Shown here: piece by piece, positions 40,629 through 52,017 of the stretch
Layout of the letters: each line of letters starts with the position of its first letter
Numbering within the stretch: position 1 is the stretch's first letter
Assembly: GCF_028882275.1 (NCBI RefSeq)
Contig: NZ_JARBUT010000001.1
Coordinates: forward strand, 62,001 to 126,000
Source: Nocardiopsis sp. N85
GTDB lineage: Bacteria; Actinomycetota; Actinomycetes; Streptosporangiales; Streptosporangiaceae
Reading direction: 5' to 3'
DNA: 64,000 bases
The notes under the pieces: model-generated
What the model saw: only the letters and a program-made list of their open reading frames with translations
Databases searched by the model: none
What the model was told of the DNA's origin: nothing
Position numbers and translations under genes: made by a program

Positions 40629-43600
40629 ATGAACGGCGGACCGACCGGAGACCCTGCCCCCGGCACCTGGGACCCCATCGCCATCGTCGGCGTCTCCTGC
40701 CGGCTACCGGGGGCCGGCACCCCCGAGGCCTTCTGGCGTCTGCTCGGCGAGGGGCGCGAGGCCATCGCCGCCCCGCCCGAACGCCTCGGCGGCGGATCGC
40801 CCGAGCGCGGCCCCCACTGGGGCGGCTACCTCCACGACGCCGAGTACTTCGACGCCGACTTCTTCGGGATCTCCCCGCGCGAGGCGCTGGCCATGGACCC
40901 GCAACAGCGGCTCATGCTCGAACTGGGCCGCGAGGCGATCGAGAACTCCCGCACGGCCCCCGGCTCCCTGCGCGACGCCCGCGTCGGCGTGTTCGTCGCG
41001 GCCATCGGCTCCGACTACGCGCTCCTGCACGACCGGGGCGGCCCCGGGGCGATCACCCACCACACCCTCACCGGCACCCACCGCGGCATGATCGCGAACC
41101 GGATGTCCCATTTCCTCGGAGTGCGCGGCCCCAGCCTCACCGTGGACTCCGGCCAGTCCTCCGCCCTGGTCGGCGTGCACCTGGCGATGGAGAGCCTGCG
41201 CCGGGGCGAGAGCGAGATCGCCCTGGCCGGCGGCGTCAACCTCATCCTCGTCCCCGAGAGCACCGAACAGATCGTCCGCTTCGGCGGACTGTCCCCCGAC
41301 GCCCGGATCCGCCCCCTCGACGCCGGGGCCAACGGGTACGTGCGCGGCGAGGGCGGTGCCGTCGTCGTCCTCAAACCGCTCGGCCGTGCCCTGGCCGACG
41401 GGGACCGGATCCACGCCGTCGTGCACGGCGGCGCGGTCAACCACGTCGGCGGCGACTCCTTCCTCACCAGGCCCACCGTGCGGGGGCAGGCCGAGGTCAT
41501 CCGTGCCGCCCACGCCGACGCGGGCAAGGGCTCGGACCGCATCGGCTACGTCGAGCTGCACGGCACCGGCACCCCCACCGGCGACCCGGTGGAGGCCGCC
41601 GCGCTCGGCGAGGTCTTCTCGGCCGGCCGGGGGGAACCGCTGCGGGTCGGGTCGGTCAAGACCAACGTGGGGCACCTGGAGGGCGCCGCGGGGATCGTCG
41701 GCCTGGTCAAGACCGTGCTCGCCCTGGAACACCAACAGATCCCGCCCACCCTGAACTTCACCGAGCCCGCGCCCGGCATCGACCTGGACGTCCTGGGGCT
41801 GACCGTGCAGACCCGACGCGAGCCCTGGCCCGGCCACGCGCCGATGGCCGGGGTGTCCTCCTTCGGCATGGGCGGCACCAACTGCCACCTCGTCCTGGGG
41901 CCCGCTCCCGCCGACCGGTCCGCCGGCGAGGGGCCGATCACCCGCACCCTGGACCCCGTGCCGTGGGTGCTGTCGGCCCGCTCGGAGCAGGCACTGCGCG
42001 CCCAGGCCTCCGCCCTGCACGCGCACGTGTCCGCCCATCCCGGTCTCAAGGCCCACGACATCGGCTTCTCCCTGGCCACCACCCGCGACGTGTTCGAACA
42101 CCGCGCGGTGGTCTTCGCCCCCGGCGACGGCGGCACCCGGGAACTGGAGTCGGTGCGCCCCGAGGGCGTCGCCTCCGTCGGCGACCCCGGGCCGGTCCTG
42201 GTCTTCCCCGGGCAGGGCGGACAGTGGATCGGCATGGGCCGCGACCTGCTGAACGCCGACGGCGTCCTGGCCGAGGCGTTCGCCGCCCGGGTCCGCGAGT
42301 GCGAACGCGCCCTGGGACCCTACGTCGACTGGTCCCTGTCCTCGGTGCTGCGCGGCGAACCGCAGGCGCCCCCGGTGACCGGCTCCCAGGCCCGGGTCGA
42401 CGTGATCCAACCGGTCCTGTGGGCGGTCATGGTCTCCCTCGCCAGGGTGTGGGAGACCCTGGGGGTGCGCCCCGCCGCCGTCATCGGCCACTCCCAGGGC
42501 GAACTGGCCGCGGCGTGCGTGGCCGGCGCCCTGCCGTTGGAGGAGGCCGCCCGGATCGTGGCGCTGCGCAGCCAGGCGCTGACCGGGCTCGCCGGCAGCG
42601 GCGGCATGGCCTCGCTGGGCCTTCCGGTGGAGGAGGCCGAGGAACTCGCCCGTACCCTGCCCGACCTGCACGTCGCCGTGATCAACGGACCCGCCTCCGT
42701 GGTGGTGTCGGGTGCCCCGCGCGCGGTGCGCGAAGCGGTCGAACACTGCGTGGAGCGGGGCGTGCACGCCGCCCTCGTCGACGTGGACTACGCCTCGCAC
42801 TCCCCGCACGTGGAACTCATCCGCGACCGCGTCGCCGAGTACCTGGGCCGGGTGCGGTGGTGCGCCCCCGAGGTCCCCTTCTACTCCACCCTGACCGGCG
42901 CGGAACTCGGCGACCTGCCGTTGGACGCCGACTACTGGTACGCGGGTCTGCGCAACCCGGTGCGGTTCTCCGACGCCGTCGACGCCCTGGTCGGCGACGG
43001 TCACCGGGTGTTCCTGGAGGTCGGTCCGCACCCGGTGCTCGCACACGGCCTACGGGGTTCGCTGGACCGGGCCGGGGTGTCCGGGCACGTCCTCAAGACC
43101 CTGCGACGGGGCGAGGGCGACCAGACGCAGTTGCTGAACTCGGCGGCCCGCGCCTTCACCGCCGGGGTGGACGTCGACTGGCCGCGACTGTTCGAGGGCA
43201 CCGGGGCGCGCCGCACCGACCTGCCCTCCTACCGGTTCCAGCGTCGCCGGTTCTGGCCCGGGAACGCCACCGGCGCGCGCACCGGGACGACCGTCGACTG
43301 GTCGGCCGTCCCCGAGGAGGCGGAGGCGATGCCCGGGCGCACCGCCTCGGTACTGGAGCTGGTGTGCGAGAAGGCCGCCCGGGTGCTGTCCCGGGGGTCC
43401 CTGGCGCCCGGCGAGGAACAGCGCGCCTTCCGCGACCTGGGCTTCGACTCGATCATGATGCTGGAGCTGCGCGACGCCCTGGAGCGCGCCACGGGGGTCC
43501 GCCTCGGCGACACCGCACTGTTCGAGCGGCCCACACCCGCGGATCTGGCCCGGTTCCTCGCCGAGGAGCTGGGCGACGACGAGGTCACCCTGGGCGGGGG

Positions 43601-46600
43601 CGCCACGGCGGCCGCCGTCCCCCGGGCCACCCCGGAACCGGTCGCGGCCCCACCGGCGGCCCCCGCGGCCGCGGCCGAGGACGATCCGATCGCCATCACC
43701 GCGATGGCCTGCCGGCTGCCCGGTGGGGCGACCTCCCCCGAGGAGCTGTGGCGCCTGGTCGAGGAGGGCGCGGACGCCATCGGCGACTTCCCCGACAACC
43801 GCTTCTGGGACACGGACGCGCTCTATCACCCCGAACCCGGTACGCCCGGCCGCACCTACACCCGGCGAGGCGGGTTCCTCTACGACGCCGACCTGTTCGA
43901 CGCGGACTTCTTCGGGATCTCCCGTCGCGAGGCCGACGCGATGGACCCCCAACAGCGACTGTTGCTGGAGACCTCCTGGGAGGCGGTCCACCGGGCCGGC
44001 CTCACCGTCGACGAGCTGCGCGGCTCCTCCGTGGGCGTGTTCGTCGGCGCGATGGCCTCCGACTACGGGCCCAGGCTCGCCGACCCGGCCCGCGTCGGCG
44101 ACGGCGGGTACCGTCTCACCGGTTCCACCGCCGGTGTCGCCTCGGGCCGGATCGCCTACGTGCTGGGCCTGCACGGGCCGGCGCTGACCGTGGACACCGC
44201 CTGCTCCTCCTCCCTGGTGGCGATCCACCAGGCCGCCGGGGCGCTGCGTCGGAACGAGTGCGCGATGGCGTTGGCCGGCGGTGTCACCGTGATGTCCACC
44301 CCGGGCATGTTCCTGGAGTTCTCCGCCCAGCGCGGGCTGGCCGCCGACGGCCGCTGCCGCGCCTTCGGCGCCGACGCCGACGGCACCGCCTGGTCCGAGG
44401 GCGTCGGCGTGATCGTCCTGGAACGCCTGTCCTCCGCCCGCCGCGCCGGGCGTCCCGTCCTGGCACTGATCCGGGGCGGCGCGATCAACTCCGACGGTGC
44501 CTCCAACGGCCTCACCGCCCCCAACCCCGTCGCCCAGGAAGGGGTCCTCCGGCAGGCCCTGGCCACGGCCGGACTCGAACCGGGCGAGGTGGACGTCGTG
44601 GAGGCGCACGGCACCGGCACCCGTCTGGGCGATCCGATCGAGGCGAACGCGCTCATCTCCGTCTACGGCGCCGACCGGGACGAACCGCTGCGCCTGGGAT
44701 CGCTCAAGTCCAACATCGGTCACGCCCAGGCCGCCGCCGGCGTGGCCGGTGTGATCAAGACCGTCCAGGCGCTGCGCCACGGCCGGCTGCCCCGCACCCT
44801 GCACGTGGACGAACCCACCCCGCGCGTGGAGTGGGAGGGGAGCGGGGTGCGGCTGCTCACCGACAACGAACCCTGGCCCGACACCGGACGGCCCCGCCGC
44901 GCCGCGGTGTCCTCGTTCGGTATCAGCGGTACCAACGCCCACCTGATCCTGGAGGGCGTCGCCGACGAGGGCGCCCCGGTGCACCTGCCGGACCTGCCCT
45001 TCCAACGGCGCCGCCACTGGGTGGAACCGGCCGCCGCGCCCGCCTCGGCCGCGTCCCCGCTCCTGGGCGAAGGGCTGGAGCTGGTCGGCGGCGACACCGT
45101 GTTCACCGGCACCGTCGGTCTCGACGCCCCGGCCTGGACCGCCGACCACCGGCTGCTCGGCCGCGCGCTGCTGCCCGGCACCGCCCTGGTGGAGGCGGCC
45201 CTGCACGCCGGCGCCCGCAGCGGCGTCCCCCGGGTCGCCGACCTCACCCTGGAGAGCCCGGTCCTGCTCTCGCGCGGCGGTGCGGTGGACCTCCAGGTCA
45301 CGGTCCGGGCCCCGGACGCCGACGGCCACCGGTCTCTCACGATCCACGCCCGGCCCGCCGGGGGCGTCTGGGTCCGTCACGCCTCAGGGGTCCTCACCGC
45401 GGACTCCCCCGATACGTCCATCGCCCCCCCGGGGGTTCCCGGTTCACCGGAGGAGGAGATTTCCCGGACGGTGCCGACGGACTGGCCGGGGGAGGGCGTC
45501 GTGGACGCCGGATTCGAGGAACGGGAGGCCTACGCCGGACTGCTGCGTCGCGGGTACGCCTACGGGCCGGTCTTCCGGGGTCTGCGCCGGGTGTGGCGCA
45601 GGGTCGACGGGTCGCTGCTCGCCGAGACCGCCCTGCCCGAAGGGAGTGCCCCCGGGCCCTTCACCGGCCCGCATCCCGCCCTGCTCGACGCCGCCCTGCA
45701 CGCGGTGCTGCTCCACGGCTCCCACGGCGGAGCCCCCCTGGTCCCGTTCGCGTGGAGCGGGGTCCGCTCCGCCGCGCCCGCCCGGCCGCCCCGCGTACTG
45801 CGCACCCTCCTGGAACACGTCGACGGCGACCGTTACCGGCTCACGGCCGCCGACGACACCGGAGCCCCGGTACTGGCCGTCGACGAACTGGTCCTGCGCC
45901 CCGTCGACCCCGCGGCCCTGCCGTCCGCGCCCGACGAGGAACCGGACCTGTACCGGGTGCGCTGGCAGGAGATCGACGGCCCCGGCATGGACGGCGCGGT
46001 CCCCACGGACCTGCCGTCCCTGGACGGGCCGGCCGTCGACGGCCCGGTGCCCGACGTCGTCTACGCCGAACTCCCCGCCCGCGCCGTCTACGCGGATCAC
46101 GGGTCGGTGCCCGCCGCCGTGCGCGCCGGCCTCGACTCGGCCCTGACCTCGATCCGCACCTGGCTGTCGGACGAGCGGACCGCCCGCGCCCGCCTGGTCC
46201 TGGTCACCTGGCGGTCGGTGGTCACCCACCCCGCCGACCGCCTCGGCGGACTGGCCGCCTCCTCCGTGTGGGGCCTGTTGCGCTCGGCCCAGCGCGAGCA
46301 CCCGGACCGGCTCGTGATCGTGGACTCCGACGGGTCGGAGGACTCCCACCGGGTACTGTCCCGCGTCGCCGAACTGGGCGAACCCCAGGTGGCGCTGCGA
46401 TCGGGCCGGGTCCTGGTGCCCCGCCTGGTACCCGCCGTCGACGAGGGCGCCCTCGTTCCGCCCGGCCCGCTGTGGCGGCTCTCCGTGACCGCCCCGGGCT
46501 CCCTGGACGCGCTGACCCCTCTGCCCGCACCCGAGGCCGCCTCACCGCTGGGCGAGCACCAGGTCCGGATCGCCGTCCGCGCCGCCGGGGTCAACTTCCG

Positions 46601-48689
46601 CGACGTGGTGGTCACCCTCGGCATGATCCCCGACGAGCACGGCATCGGTCTGGAGGGCGCCGGGACCGTCCTCGACGTCGGCCCCGGGGTCACCGACCTG
46701 GTCCCCGGAGACCGGGTCGCCGGCATGTTCGGGTCGGCCTTCGGCCCCGTGGCCGTCGCCGACCGCAGACGTGTCGCCCGCATCCCCGAGGGGTGGACCT
46801 TCGAGGAGGCGGCCGCCGTCCCCGTCGTCTTCCTCACCGCCTATCACGCCCTGGTGGACGTGGCGGCGGTCCGGCCGGGGGAGAGCGTCCTGATCCACGC
46901 CGCCGCCGGCGGCGTGGGGCTGGCCGCCGTCCAGCTCGCCCGCCACATGGGCGCCAAGGTGTTCGGTACCGCCAGCCCGCACAAGTGGAAGGTCGCCGTC
47001 GAGTACGGGGTCCCCGGAGAGCACCTGTCCTCCTCCCGCGACCTGGACTTCGAGACGTCCCTGCGCGCCGCCAACGGCGGCCGCGGCTTCGACGTCGTCC
47101 TCAACTCCCTGAGCGGCGAGTTCGTCGACGCCTCGCTGCGCCTGCTGCGCGCCCCCGGCGGCGGTGCGGGCGTGGGCGGTCGGTTCGTGGAGATGGGCCG
47201 CACGGACGTCCGTGACGAGGCGGACGTCGCCGCCGCCCACCCCGGCCGCGGCTACCAGTCGTTCGTCCTGCCCGAGGTGGCCCCCGAACGGATCGGGCAG
47301 ATGCTCGAACGGATCATGGAGCTGTTCGCCTCCGGGTCCCTGCGGCCCCTGCCGATCACCGCGCACGACATCCGCGACGTCCGCGACGCGTTCCGCTCCC
47401 TTCAGCGCGGTGAGACCATCGGCAAGACCGTGCTGCGCGTGCCCGCCCCCTTCCCCGAGGGCGCCGCGGTCCTCATCACCGGCGGCACCGGCACCCTCGG
47501 CCATCGGGTGGCCCGCCACCTGGCCACCTGGTACGGGGTCCGCGACCTGGTCCTGGTCAGCCGTGGCGGCGCCGGATCCGAGGGCCAGGACGGCCGCACC
47601 GAGGAACTGCGGGCCCTGGGCGCCCGGGTCGAGGTCCACGCCTGCGACGTCGCCGACCGCGCCTCCCTGGCCCGGCTGCTCGGATCGTTGGACCGGCCGC
47701 TCGGCGCCGTCGTGCACACCGCCGGCGTCCTGGACGACGCGACCGTGCTCTCCCTGGACGCCGACAAGATCGAGACGGTCCTGCGGCCCAAGGTCGACGC
47801 CGCCTGGAACCTGCACGAGCTCACCGTCGGCCTCGACCTGGGCGCGTTCCTGTTGTTCTCGTCGATCACCGGGACCCTGGGCTCCCCGGGGCAGGCCAAC
47901 TACGCGGCGGCCAACGTGTTCTGCGACGCGCTCGCCCACCACCGCCACCAGCGAGGCCTGCCCGCCCTGTCCCTGGCCTGGGGGCTGTGGGGCGAGGCCA
48001 GCGGGATGACCGGCCACCTCGGCGACGGCGACCTGGACGCCCTGGGGCGGGGAGGTCTGCTGCCCATGGCCACCGACCGCGCCCTGGCCCGGATGGACGC
48101 CGCCCTCTACCTGGACCGGGCCGCGCTCGCCCCGGCCCTGCTCAACCTCGCCCACGCTCCCGACCTGCCGATCCTGAGCGAACTGATCGGCCCCCGTGAG
48201 GAGGGGGCGCCCGAGGAGGAGACCACCGCCCCGCCGCTGTCGGCGACCCGCCTGGCCGGGCTCCCCGACGCCGAACGCGAACGGGCGCTCGTCTCGGCGG
48301 TGCGCGAGCACACCGCCGTCGTCCTGGGCCGGGAGGTCGAGGACGCGGCCGAGGTGCCCGCCGACCGGCCCTTCAAGGAACTGGGCCTGGACTCCCTGAC
48401 CGGGGTGGAGCTGCGCAACCGTCTGGGGGCCGCCTGCGGTCTGCGGTTGCCCGCCACCGTCGTGTTCGACCACCCCACCCCCCGAGCCCTGGCCCGGTAC
48501 GTCGCCGACGCGCTCTTCCCCGAGACACCGGCCGACCCCGCGCAGGATCCCGTGCCCGACACCGACGAACCCCTTGAGGACAGCCGCATCGACGACATGG
48601 ACGTGGAAGGGCTCTTGGACCTCGCCTTGGGCGAGGACGACGACTCCCTCATCGAAGGCGAACAGGAGACCGTTGATGGCCACCGATAG
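40629..48689 (+). CDS. Type I PKS: KSQ-AT-ACP loading module and AT-less module 1
   Basis: A 2686-residue modular PKS. Loading module: a KS with Gln176 for the active Cys (VDSGQSSAL, a KSQ decarboxylase), AT with Ser622 (GHSQGE) and YASH at 721-724 (methylmalonyl type), ACP Ser941; this gives a propionyl starter. Module 1: KS Cys1192 (DTACSSS), then only about ten residues from NAHLILE to [12 protein letters not shown] (1453-1464), where about 430 residues of linker and AT normally stand; DH with His1507 (HxxxGxxxxP) and Asp1687; ER with HAAAGGVG (2090-2097); KR with TGGTGTLG (2284), LDD (2368, B-type) and Tyr2425; ACP Ser2589. The C-terminus [15 protein letters not shown] is a docking domain. 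The start ATG follows AAGGG. Module 1 needs an acyl unit from elsewhere. Confidence 0.93.
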   Translation: MNGGPTGDPAPGTWDPIAIVGVSCRLPGAGTPEAFWRLLGEGREAIAAPPERLGGGSPERGPHWGGYLHDAEYFDADFFGISPREALAMDPQQRLMLELGREAIENSRTAPGSLRDARVGVFVAAIGSDYALLHDRGGPGAITHHTLTGTHRGMIANRMSHFLGVRGPSLTVDSGQSSALVGVHLAMESLRRGESEIALAGGVNLILVPESTEQIVRFGGLSPDARIRPLDAGANGYVRGEGGAVVVLKPLGRALADGDRIHAVVHGGAVNHVGGDSFLTRPTVRGQAEVIRAAHADAGKGSDRIGYVELHGTGTPTGDPVEAAALGEVFSAGRGEPLRVGSVKTNVGHLEGAAGIVGLVKTVLALEHQQIPPTLNFTEPAPGIDLDVLGLTVQTRREPWPGHAPMAGVSSFGMGGTNCHLVLGPAPADRSAGEGPITRTLDPVPWVLSARSEQALRAQASALHAHVSAHPGLKAHDIGFSLATTRDVFEHRAVVFAPGDGGTRELESVRPEGVASVGDPGPVLVFPGQGGQWIGMGRDLLNADGVLAEAFAARVRECERALGPYVDWSLSSVLRGEPQAPPVTGSQARVDVIQPVLWAVMVSLARVWETLGVRPAAVIGHSQGELAAACVAGALPLEEAARIVALRSQALTGLAGSGGMASLGLPVEEAEELARTLPDLHVAVINGPASVVVSGAPRAVREAVEHCVERGVHAALVDVDYASHSPHVELIRDRVAEYLGRVRWCAPEVPFYSTLTGAELGDLPLDADYWYAGLRNPVRFSDAVDALVGDGHRVFLEVGPHPVLAHGLRGSLDRAGVSGHVLKTLRRGEGDQTQLLNSAARAFTAGVDVDWPRLFEGTGARRTDLPSYRFQRRRFWPGNATGARTGTTVDWSAVPEEAEAMPGRTASVLELVCEKAARVLSRGSLAPGEEQRAFRDLGFDSIMMLELRDALERATGVRLGDTALFERPTPADLARFLAEELGDDEVTLGGGATAAAVPRATPEPVAAPPAAPAAAAEDDPIAITAMACRLPGGATSPEELWRLVEEGADAIGDFPDNRFWDTDALYHPEPGTPGRTYTRRGGFLYDADLFDADFFGISRREADAMDPQQRLLLETSWEAVHRAGLTVDELRGSSVGVFVGAMASDYGPRLADPARVGDGGYRLTGSTAGVASGRIAYVLGLHGPALTVDTACSSSLVAIHQAAGALRRNECAMALAGGVTVMSTPGMFLEFSAQRGLAADGRCRAFGADADGTAWSEGVGVIVLERLSSARRAGRPVLALIRGGAINSDGASNGLTAPNPVAQEGVLRQALATAGLEPGEVDVVEAHGTGTRLGDPIEANALISVYGADRDEPLRLGSLKSNIGHAQAAAGVAGVIKTVQALRHGRLPRTLHVDEPTPRVEWEGSGVRLLTDNEPWPDTGRPRRAAVSSFGISGTNAHLILEGVADEGAPVHLPDLPFQRRRHWVEPAAAPASAASPLLGEGLELVGGDTVFTGTVGLDAPAWTADHRLLGRALLPGTALVEAALHAGARSGVPRVADLTLESPVLLSRGGAVDLQVTVRAPDADGHRSLTIHARPAGGVWVRHASGVLTADSPDTSIAPPGVPGSPEEEISRTVPTDWPGEGVVDAGFEEREAYAGLLRRGYAYGPVFRGLRRVWRRVDGSLLAETALPEGSAPGPFTGPHPALLDAALHAVLLHGSHGGAPLVPFAWSGVRSAAPARPPRVLRTLLEHVDGDRYRLTAADDTGAPVLAVDELVLRPVDPAALPSAPDEEPDLYRVRWQEIDGPGMDGAVPTDLPSLDGPAVDGPVPDVVYAELPARAVYADHGSVPAAVRAGLDSALTSIRTWLSDERTARARLVLVTWRSVVTHPADRLGGLAASSVWGLLRSAQREHPDRLVIVDSDGSEDSHRVLSRVAELGEPQVALRSGRVLVPRLVPAVDEGALVPPGPLWRLSVTAPGSLDALTPLPAPEAASPLGEHQVRIAVRAAGVNFRDVVVTLGMIPDEHGIGLEGAGTVLDVGPGVTDLVPGDRVAGMFGSAFGPVAVADRRRVARIPEGWTFEEAAAVPVVFLTAYHALVDVAAVRPGESVLIHAAAGGVGLAAVQLARHMGAKVFGTASPHKWKVAVEYGVPGEHLSSSRDLDFETSLRAANGGRGFDVVLNSLSGEFVDASLRLLRAPGGGAGVGGRFVEMGRTDVRDEADVAAAHPGRGYQSFVLPEVAPERIGQMLERIMELFASGSLRPLPITAHDIRDVRDAFRSLQRGETIGKTVLRVPAPFPEGAAVLITGGTGTLGHRVARHLATWYGVRDLVLVSRGGAGSEGQDGRTEELRALGARVEVHACDVADRASLARLLGSLDRPLGAVVHTAGVLDDATVLSLDADKIETVLRPKVDAAWNLHELTVGLDLGAFLLFSSITGTLGSPGQANYAAANVFCDALAHHRHQRGLPALSLAWGLWGEASGMTGHLGDGDLDALGRGGLLPMATDRALARMDAALYLDRAALAPALLNLAHAPDLPILSELIGPREEGAPEEETTAPPLSATRLAGLPDAERERALVSAVREHTAVVLGREVEDAAEVPADRPFKELGLDSLTGVELRNRLGAACGLRLPATVVFDHPTPRALARYVADALFPETPADPAQDPVPDTDEPLEDSRIDDMDVEGLLDLALGEDDDSLIEGEQETVDGHR

Positions 48690-51600
48690 CGACCAGACCG
48701 CCAAACTCGTCACGGCCCTTCGCTCGGCGCTGAAGAAGAACGAACGCCTCCAGGAACGGCTCGACCGGGCGCCCGAACCCATCGCCGTCGTCGGACTGGG
48801 CTGCCGGCTGCCCGGCGGCATCGACACCCCCGGCGCCCTGTGGGGGTTGCTCGAACGCGGTGACGAGGTGACGGGCCCCCTGCCCGCCGACCGCGGCTGG
48901 GACCTGGACGCCCTGCTCGGCGGGGACACCGACGGGCCCCGGTCGGCCATGTCCCGGGGCGCGTTCCTGACGGACGCCGCCGCCTTCGACCCGGCCTTCT
49001 TCGGGATCTCCCCTCGTGAGGCCGAGGCGATGGAACCGCAGCAGCGCCTGCTGCTCGAAGTGGCGTGGGAGTCCCTGGAGCGCTCCGGGATCCCCCCGAC
49101 CTCCCTCGCCGGTACGGACACGGGCGTCTACGTCGGCGCCATCGCCCAGGAGTACGGACCCTCCCTGTCCGAGGCCCCCGGCGACGGGTTCGCGGTCAGC
49201 GGCACCACCGCCAGCGTCGCCTCCGGGCGGTTGTCCTACACCCTCGGCCTGACCGGCCCGGCGATCACGATCGACACCGCCTGCTCCTCGTCCCTGGTGG
49301 CCGTGCACCTGGCGGTGAAGGCGCTGCGTGCGGGCGAGTGCTCCCTCGCGCTCGCGGGAGGGGCCACCGTCATGGCCCGGCCCGGCATCCTCACCGAGTT
49401 CACCCACCTGCGCGGGCTGGCCCCCGACGGTCGCTGCAAGGCGTTCGGTGCCGGGGCCGACGGCGCCGGTTTCTCCGAGGGGGCCGGGATGGTCGTCCTG
49501 GAACGGCTCTCCGACGCACGCCGGTCCGGTCACCCCGTGCTCGCGGTGATCCGGGGCAGCGCCGTCAACCAGGACGGCGCCTCCAACGGTCTCACCGCCC
49601 CCAACGGCCCCTCCCAGGAGCGCGTCATCCGCGCCGCCCTGGCCGACGCCCGCCTCACCCCCGCCGACGTCGACCTCGTCGAGGCGCACGGCACCGGCAC
49701 CACTCTCGGCGATCCCATCGAAGCGCAGGCCCTCATCTCCGCCTACGGCCGCGCGCGCACCCCCGACCGGCCTCTGTGGCTCGGCTCCCTCAAGTCCAAT
49801 CTCGGTCACGCCCAGGCCGCCGCCGGCATCTCCGGCCTGATCAAACTGGTCCTGACCCTGAAGCACGGGGTGCTGCCGCGCACCCTGCACGCGGACGAGC
49901 CCACCCCGCACGTCGACTGGTCCGAGGGCACCGTCCGCCTGGTGGACTGGGCCCGGTCCTGGCCCGCCACCGGGGCTCCGCGTCGCGCCGCCGTGTCCTC
50001 GTTCGGCATGAGCGGCACCAACGCCCACCTCGTCGTCGAGCAGGCCCCGGAGACGGAGGACGCGCCGGCCCCGGGCCGGGACGCCGATCCCGGTCCGATC
50101 CTGTGGCCGCTGTCGGCCCGTGGCCCCGCCGCACTCGCCGCACAGGCCGCCCGGTTGCGCGACCGGGTCGCCGACGACCCCGCCCCGGACCCGGTCGACG
50201 TCGGCTGGAGCCTGGCGACCTCGCGCACCGCCTTCGACCACCGCGCCGTCGTCGTCGGCCCCGACCGCGACGCCCTGACGGCGTCGCTGTCCGCCCTGGC
50301 GGAGCGCCGACCCGACCCCGGCGTCGTGACCGGTCGGGCCCGCGCCGACCGCCGTGTCGTCTGGGTGTTCCCCGGTCAGGGCGGGCAATGGGCCGACATG
50401 GCCGTGGACCTGCTCACCGGATCCCCGGTGTTCGCCGGGACCATCGCCGACTGCGAACGCGCCCTGGCGCCCCACACCGACTGGTCGCTGACCGCCGTGC
50501 TGCGCCGCGACCCCGGCGCGCCCTCCCTGGAACGGGTCGACGTCGTCCAACCGGTGCTGTGGGCGGTCATGGTCGCCCTGGCCGAGATGTGGCGCGCCCA
50601 CGGCGTCCGCCCCGACGCCGTCGTCGGCCACTCCCAGGGCGAGGTCGCCGCCGCCTGCGCGGCCGGCCTGCTGTCCTTGGAGGACGCCGCCGCCGTGGTG
50701 GCGCTGCGCAGCCGCGCCGTCCTGGAGCTGTCGGGGACCGGGGCGATGGGCTCGGTGGCCCTGCCGGAGGAGCGGGTCCGCGCCGACCTGGCCGGACGCG
50801 ACGCCGACCTGCACATCGCCGTGGTCAACGGTCCCACCTCCACCGTCGTCGCCGGCGAACCCGAGGACGTCGCCCGCCTGCTCAAGGAGTACGACGAGGG
50901 GGGCGTGCGGGTCCGTCGCATCGCCGTGGACTACGCCTCGCACACCCCCCACGTGGCCCGCCTGCGCGAGCGCGTCCACGCGGATCTGGCCGGGATCGTC
51001 TCCCGCGCCGGTGAGATCCCCTTCCACTCCTGCCTCACGGGCGCCCCGGTGGGGGAGGGGGAGCTGGACGCCCGCTACTGGTACCGCAACCTCGCCGAAC
51101 CCGTCCGCTTCCACGACACCGCCAAGGCCCTCGTCGCCACCGGACACGACCTGTTCATCGAGATCGGACCGCACCCGCTGCTCGGTCCCGCCCTGGTGGA
51201 GACGGCCGAGGCCGAGGGGGTCCGCGACGCCGCCGTCGTGTCCACCCTGCGCCGGGACGAGGGCGGTCCCGACCGGTTCCGGATCGCCCTGGCCGAAGCG
51301 TTCGCGCACGGTGTCGCACCCGATTGGGCCACCGTGTTCGGCGAGGGCGCGCGCCTCGTGGACCTGCCCACCTACGCCTTCCAGCGCCGCCGTTACTGGC
51401 GTGACCCGGCCGCCGCGACCACCGCCGCGCCCGTGTCGGTGGCGGGCCCCGGACCGGAGGCCGCCGAGGGGACCTGGACCCCGCCCGAGGGGACGACCCC
51501 GGCCGAACGCACCCGCGCCGTCCTGGACCTGGTCCGGGTGGAGACCGCCGCGATCCTGGGCCACGAGGGGCCCGACGCGGTCGAACCGCTGCGCGGTTTC

Positions 51601-51978
51601 CTCGACGCGGGCGGCACCTCCCTGGGCGCGGTCCGCCTGCGCGACAGGCTCATCGAGCGCACCGGACTGAACCTGCCGGTGACGGTGGTCCTGGACCGGT
51701 CCACCCCCGCCGCCCTGGCCGATCACCTGGCCGGACTGCTCGACGATCGGGACGCCCCGACTCCGCTCCTGGGCGAACTGGCCCGGCTGGAGAGCGCGGT
51801 GTCCGCCGCCGAGACCGACGGGTCGGTCCCCGACGACGTCCGTCGGGAGCTGTCCGACCGACTGCGCGGCCTGCTGCGCCGCGTCGACGCCGTACCCGAC
51901 CCGGACGGCCCCGACCTGGACGGGGTCGGTGATGACCAACTCCTGGCCCTCATCGACCAGGAGTTCGGGATCTCCTGA
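48676..51978 (+). CDS. Type I PKS module 2: KS-AT-ACP
   Basis: An 1100-residue single extension module. The N-terminal coiled coil ([19 protein letters not shown]) docks to the previous protein. KS Cys203 (DTACSSSLV) with HGTGT and SNLGH motifs; AT Ser653 (GHSQGE), [17 protein letters not shown] and YASH at 753-756, so methylmalonyl-CoA is predicted. There is no KR, DH or ER, so the beta-keto group stays. The carrier domain is unusual: [14 protein letters not shown] (Ser982) in place of the common G-x-D-S-L, but the phosphopantetheine Ser is kept. The C-terminus ([15 protein letters not shown]) is a docking domain. The gene overlaps the first PKS gene by 14 bp and has AGGAG before its ATG. 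Confidence 0.93.
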   Translation: MATDSDQTAKLVTALRSALKKNERLQERLDRAPEPIAVVGLGCRLPGGIDTPGALWGLLERGDEVTGPLPADRGWDLDALLGGDTDGPRSAMSRGAFLTDAAAFDPAFFGISPREAEAMEPQQRLLLEVAWESLERSGIPPTSLAGTDTGVYVGAIAQEYGPSLSEAPGDGFAVSGTTASVASGRLSYTLGLTGPAITIDTACSSSLVAVHLAVKALRAGECSLALAGGATVMARPGILTEFTHLRGLAPDGRCKAFGAGADGAGFSEGAGMVVLERLSDARRSGHPVLAVIRGSAVNQDGASNGLTAPNGPSQERVIRAALADARLTPADVDLVEAHGTGTTLGDPIEAQALISAYGRARTPDRPLWLGSLKSNLGHAQAAAGISGLIKLVLTLKHGVLPRTLHADEPTPHVDWSEGTVRLVDWARSWPATGAPRRAAVSSFGMSGTNAHLVVEQAPETEDAPAPGRDADPGPILWPLSARGPAALAAQAARLRDRVADDPAPDPVDVGWSLATSRTAFDHRAVVVGPDRDALTASLSALAERRPDPGVVTGRARADRRVVWVFPGQGGQWADMAVDLLTGSPVFAGTIADCERALAPHTDWSLTAVLRRDPGAPSLERVDVVQPVLWAVMVALAEMWRAHGVRPDAVVGHSQGEVAAACAAGLLSLEDAAAVVALRSRAVLELSGTGAMGSVALPEERVRADLAGRDADLHIAVVNGPTSTVVAGEPEDVARLLKEYDEGGVRVRRIAVDYASHTPHVARLRERVHADLAGIVSRAGEIPFHSCLTGAPVGEGELDARYWYRNLAEPVRFHDTAKALVATGHDLFIEIGPHPLLGPALVETAEAEGVRDAAVVSTLRRDEGGPDRFRIALAEAFAHGVAPDWATVFGEGARLVDLPTYAFQRRRYWRDPAAATTAAPVSVAGPGPEAAEGTWTPPEGTTPAERTRAVLDLVRVETAAILGHEGPDAVEPLRGFLDAGGTSLGAVRLRDRLIERTGLNLPVTVVLDRSTPAALADHLAGLLDDRDAPTPLLGELARLESAVSAAETDGSVPDDVRRELSDRLRGLLRRVDAVPDPDGPDLDGVGDDQLLALIDQEFGIS

Positions 51979-52017
51979 ACCCGGATGCCCGACGATCACG
52001 GTGGTGAGAGCACACGC

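Noticed and set aside
44950..45010. Frameshift or split AT in PKS module 1
   Set aside because: The frame is continuous and no AT fragment such as GHSxG is found in any frame near the junction; the domain is absent, not broken.
40496..47215. Very long open frames overlapping the PKS genes in other frames and on the minus strand
   Set aside because: They are Arg/Pro-rich composition artefacts of high GC. They lack family motifs, and the PKS frame carries all catalytic motifs in order.
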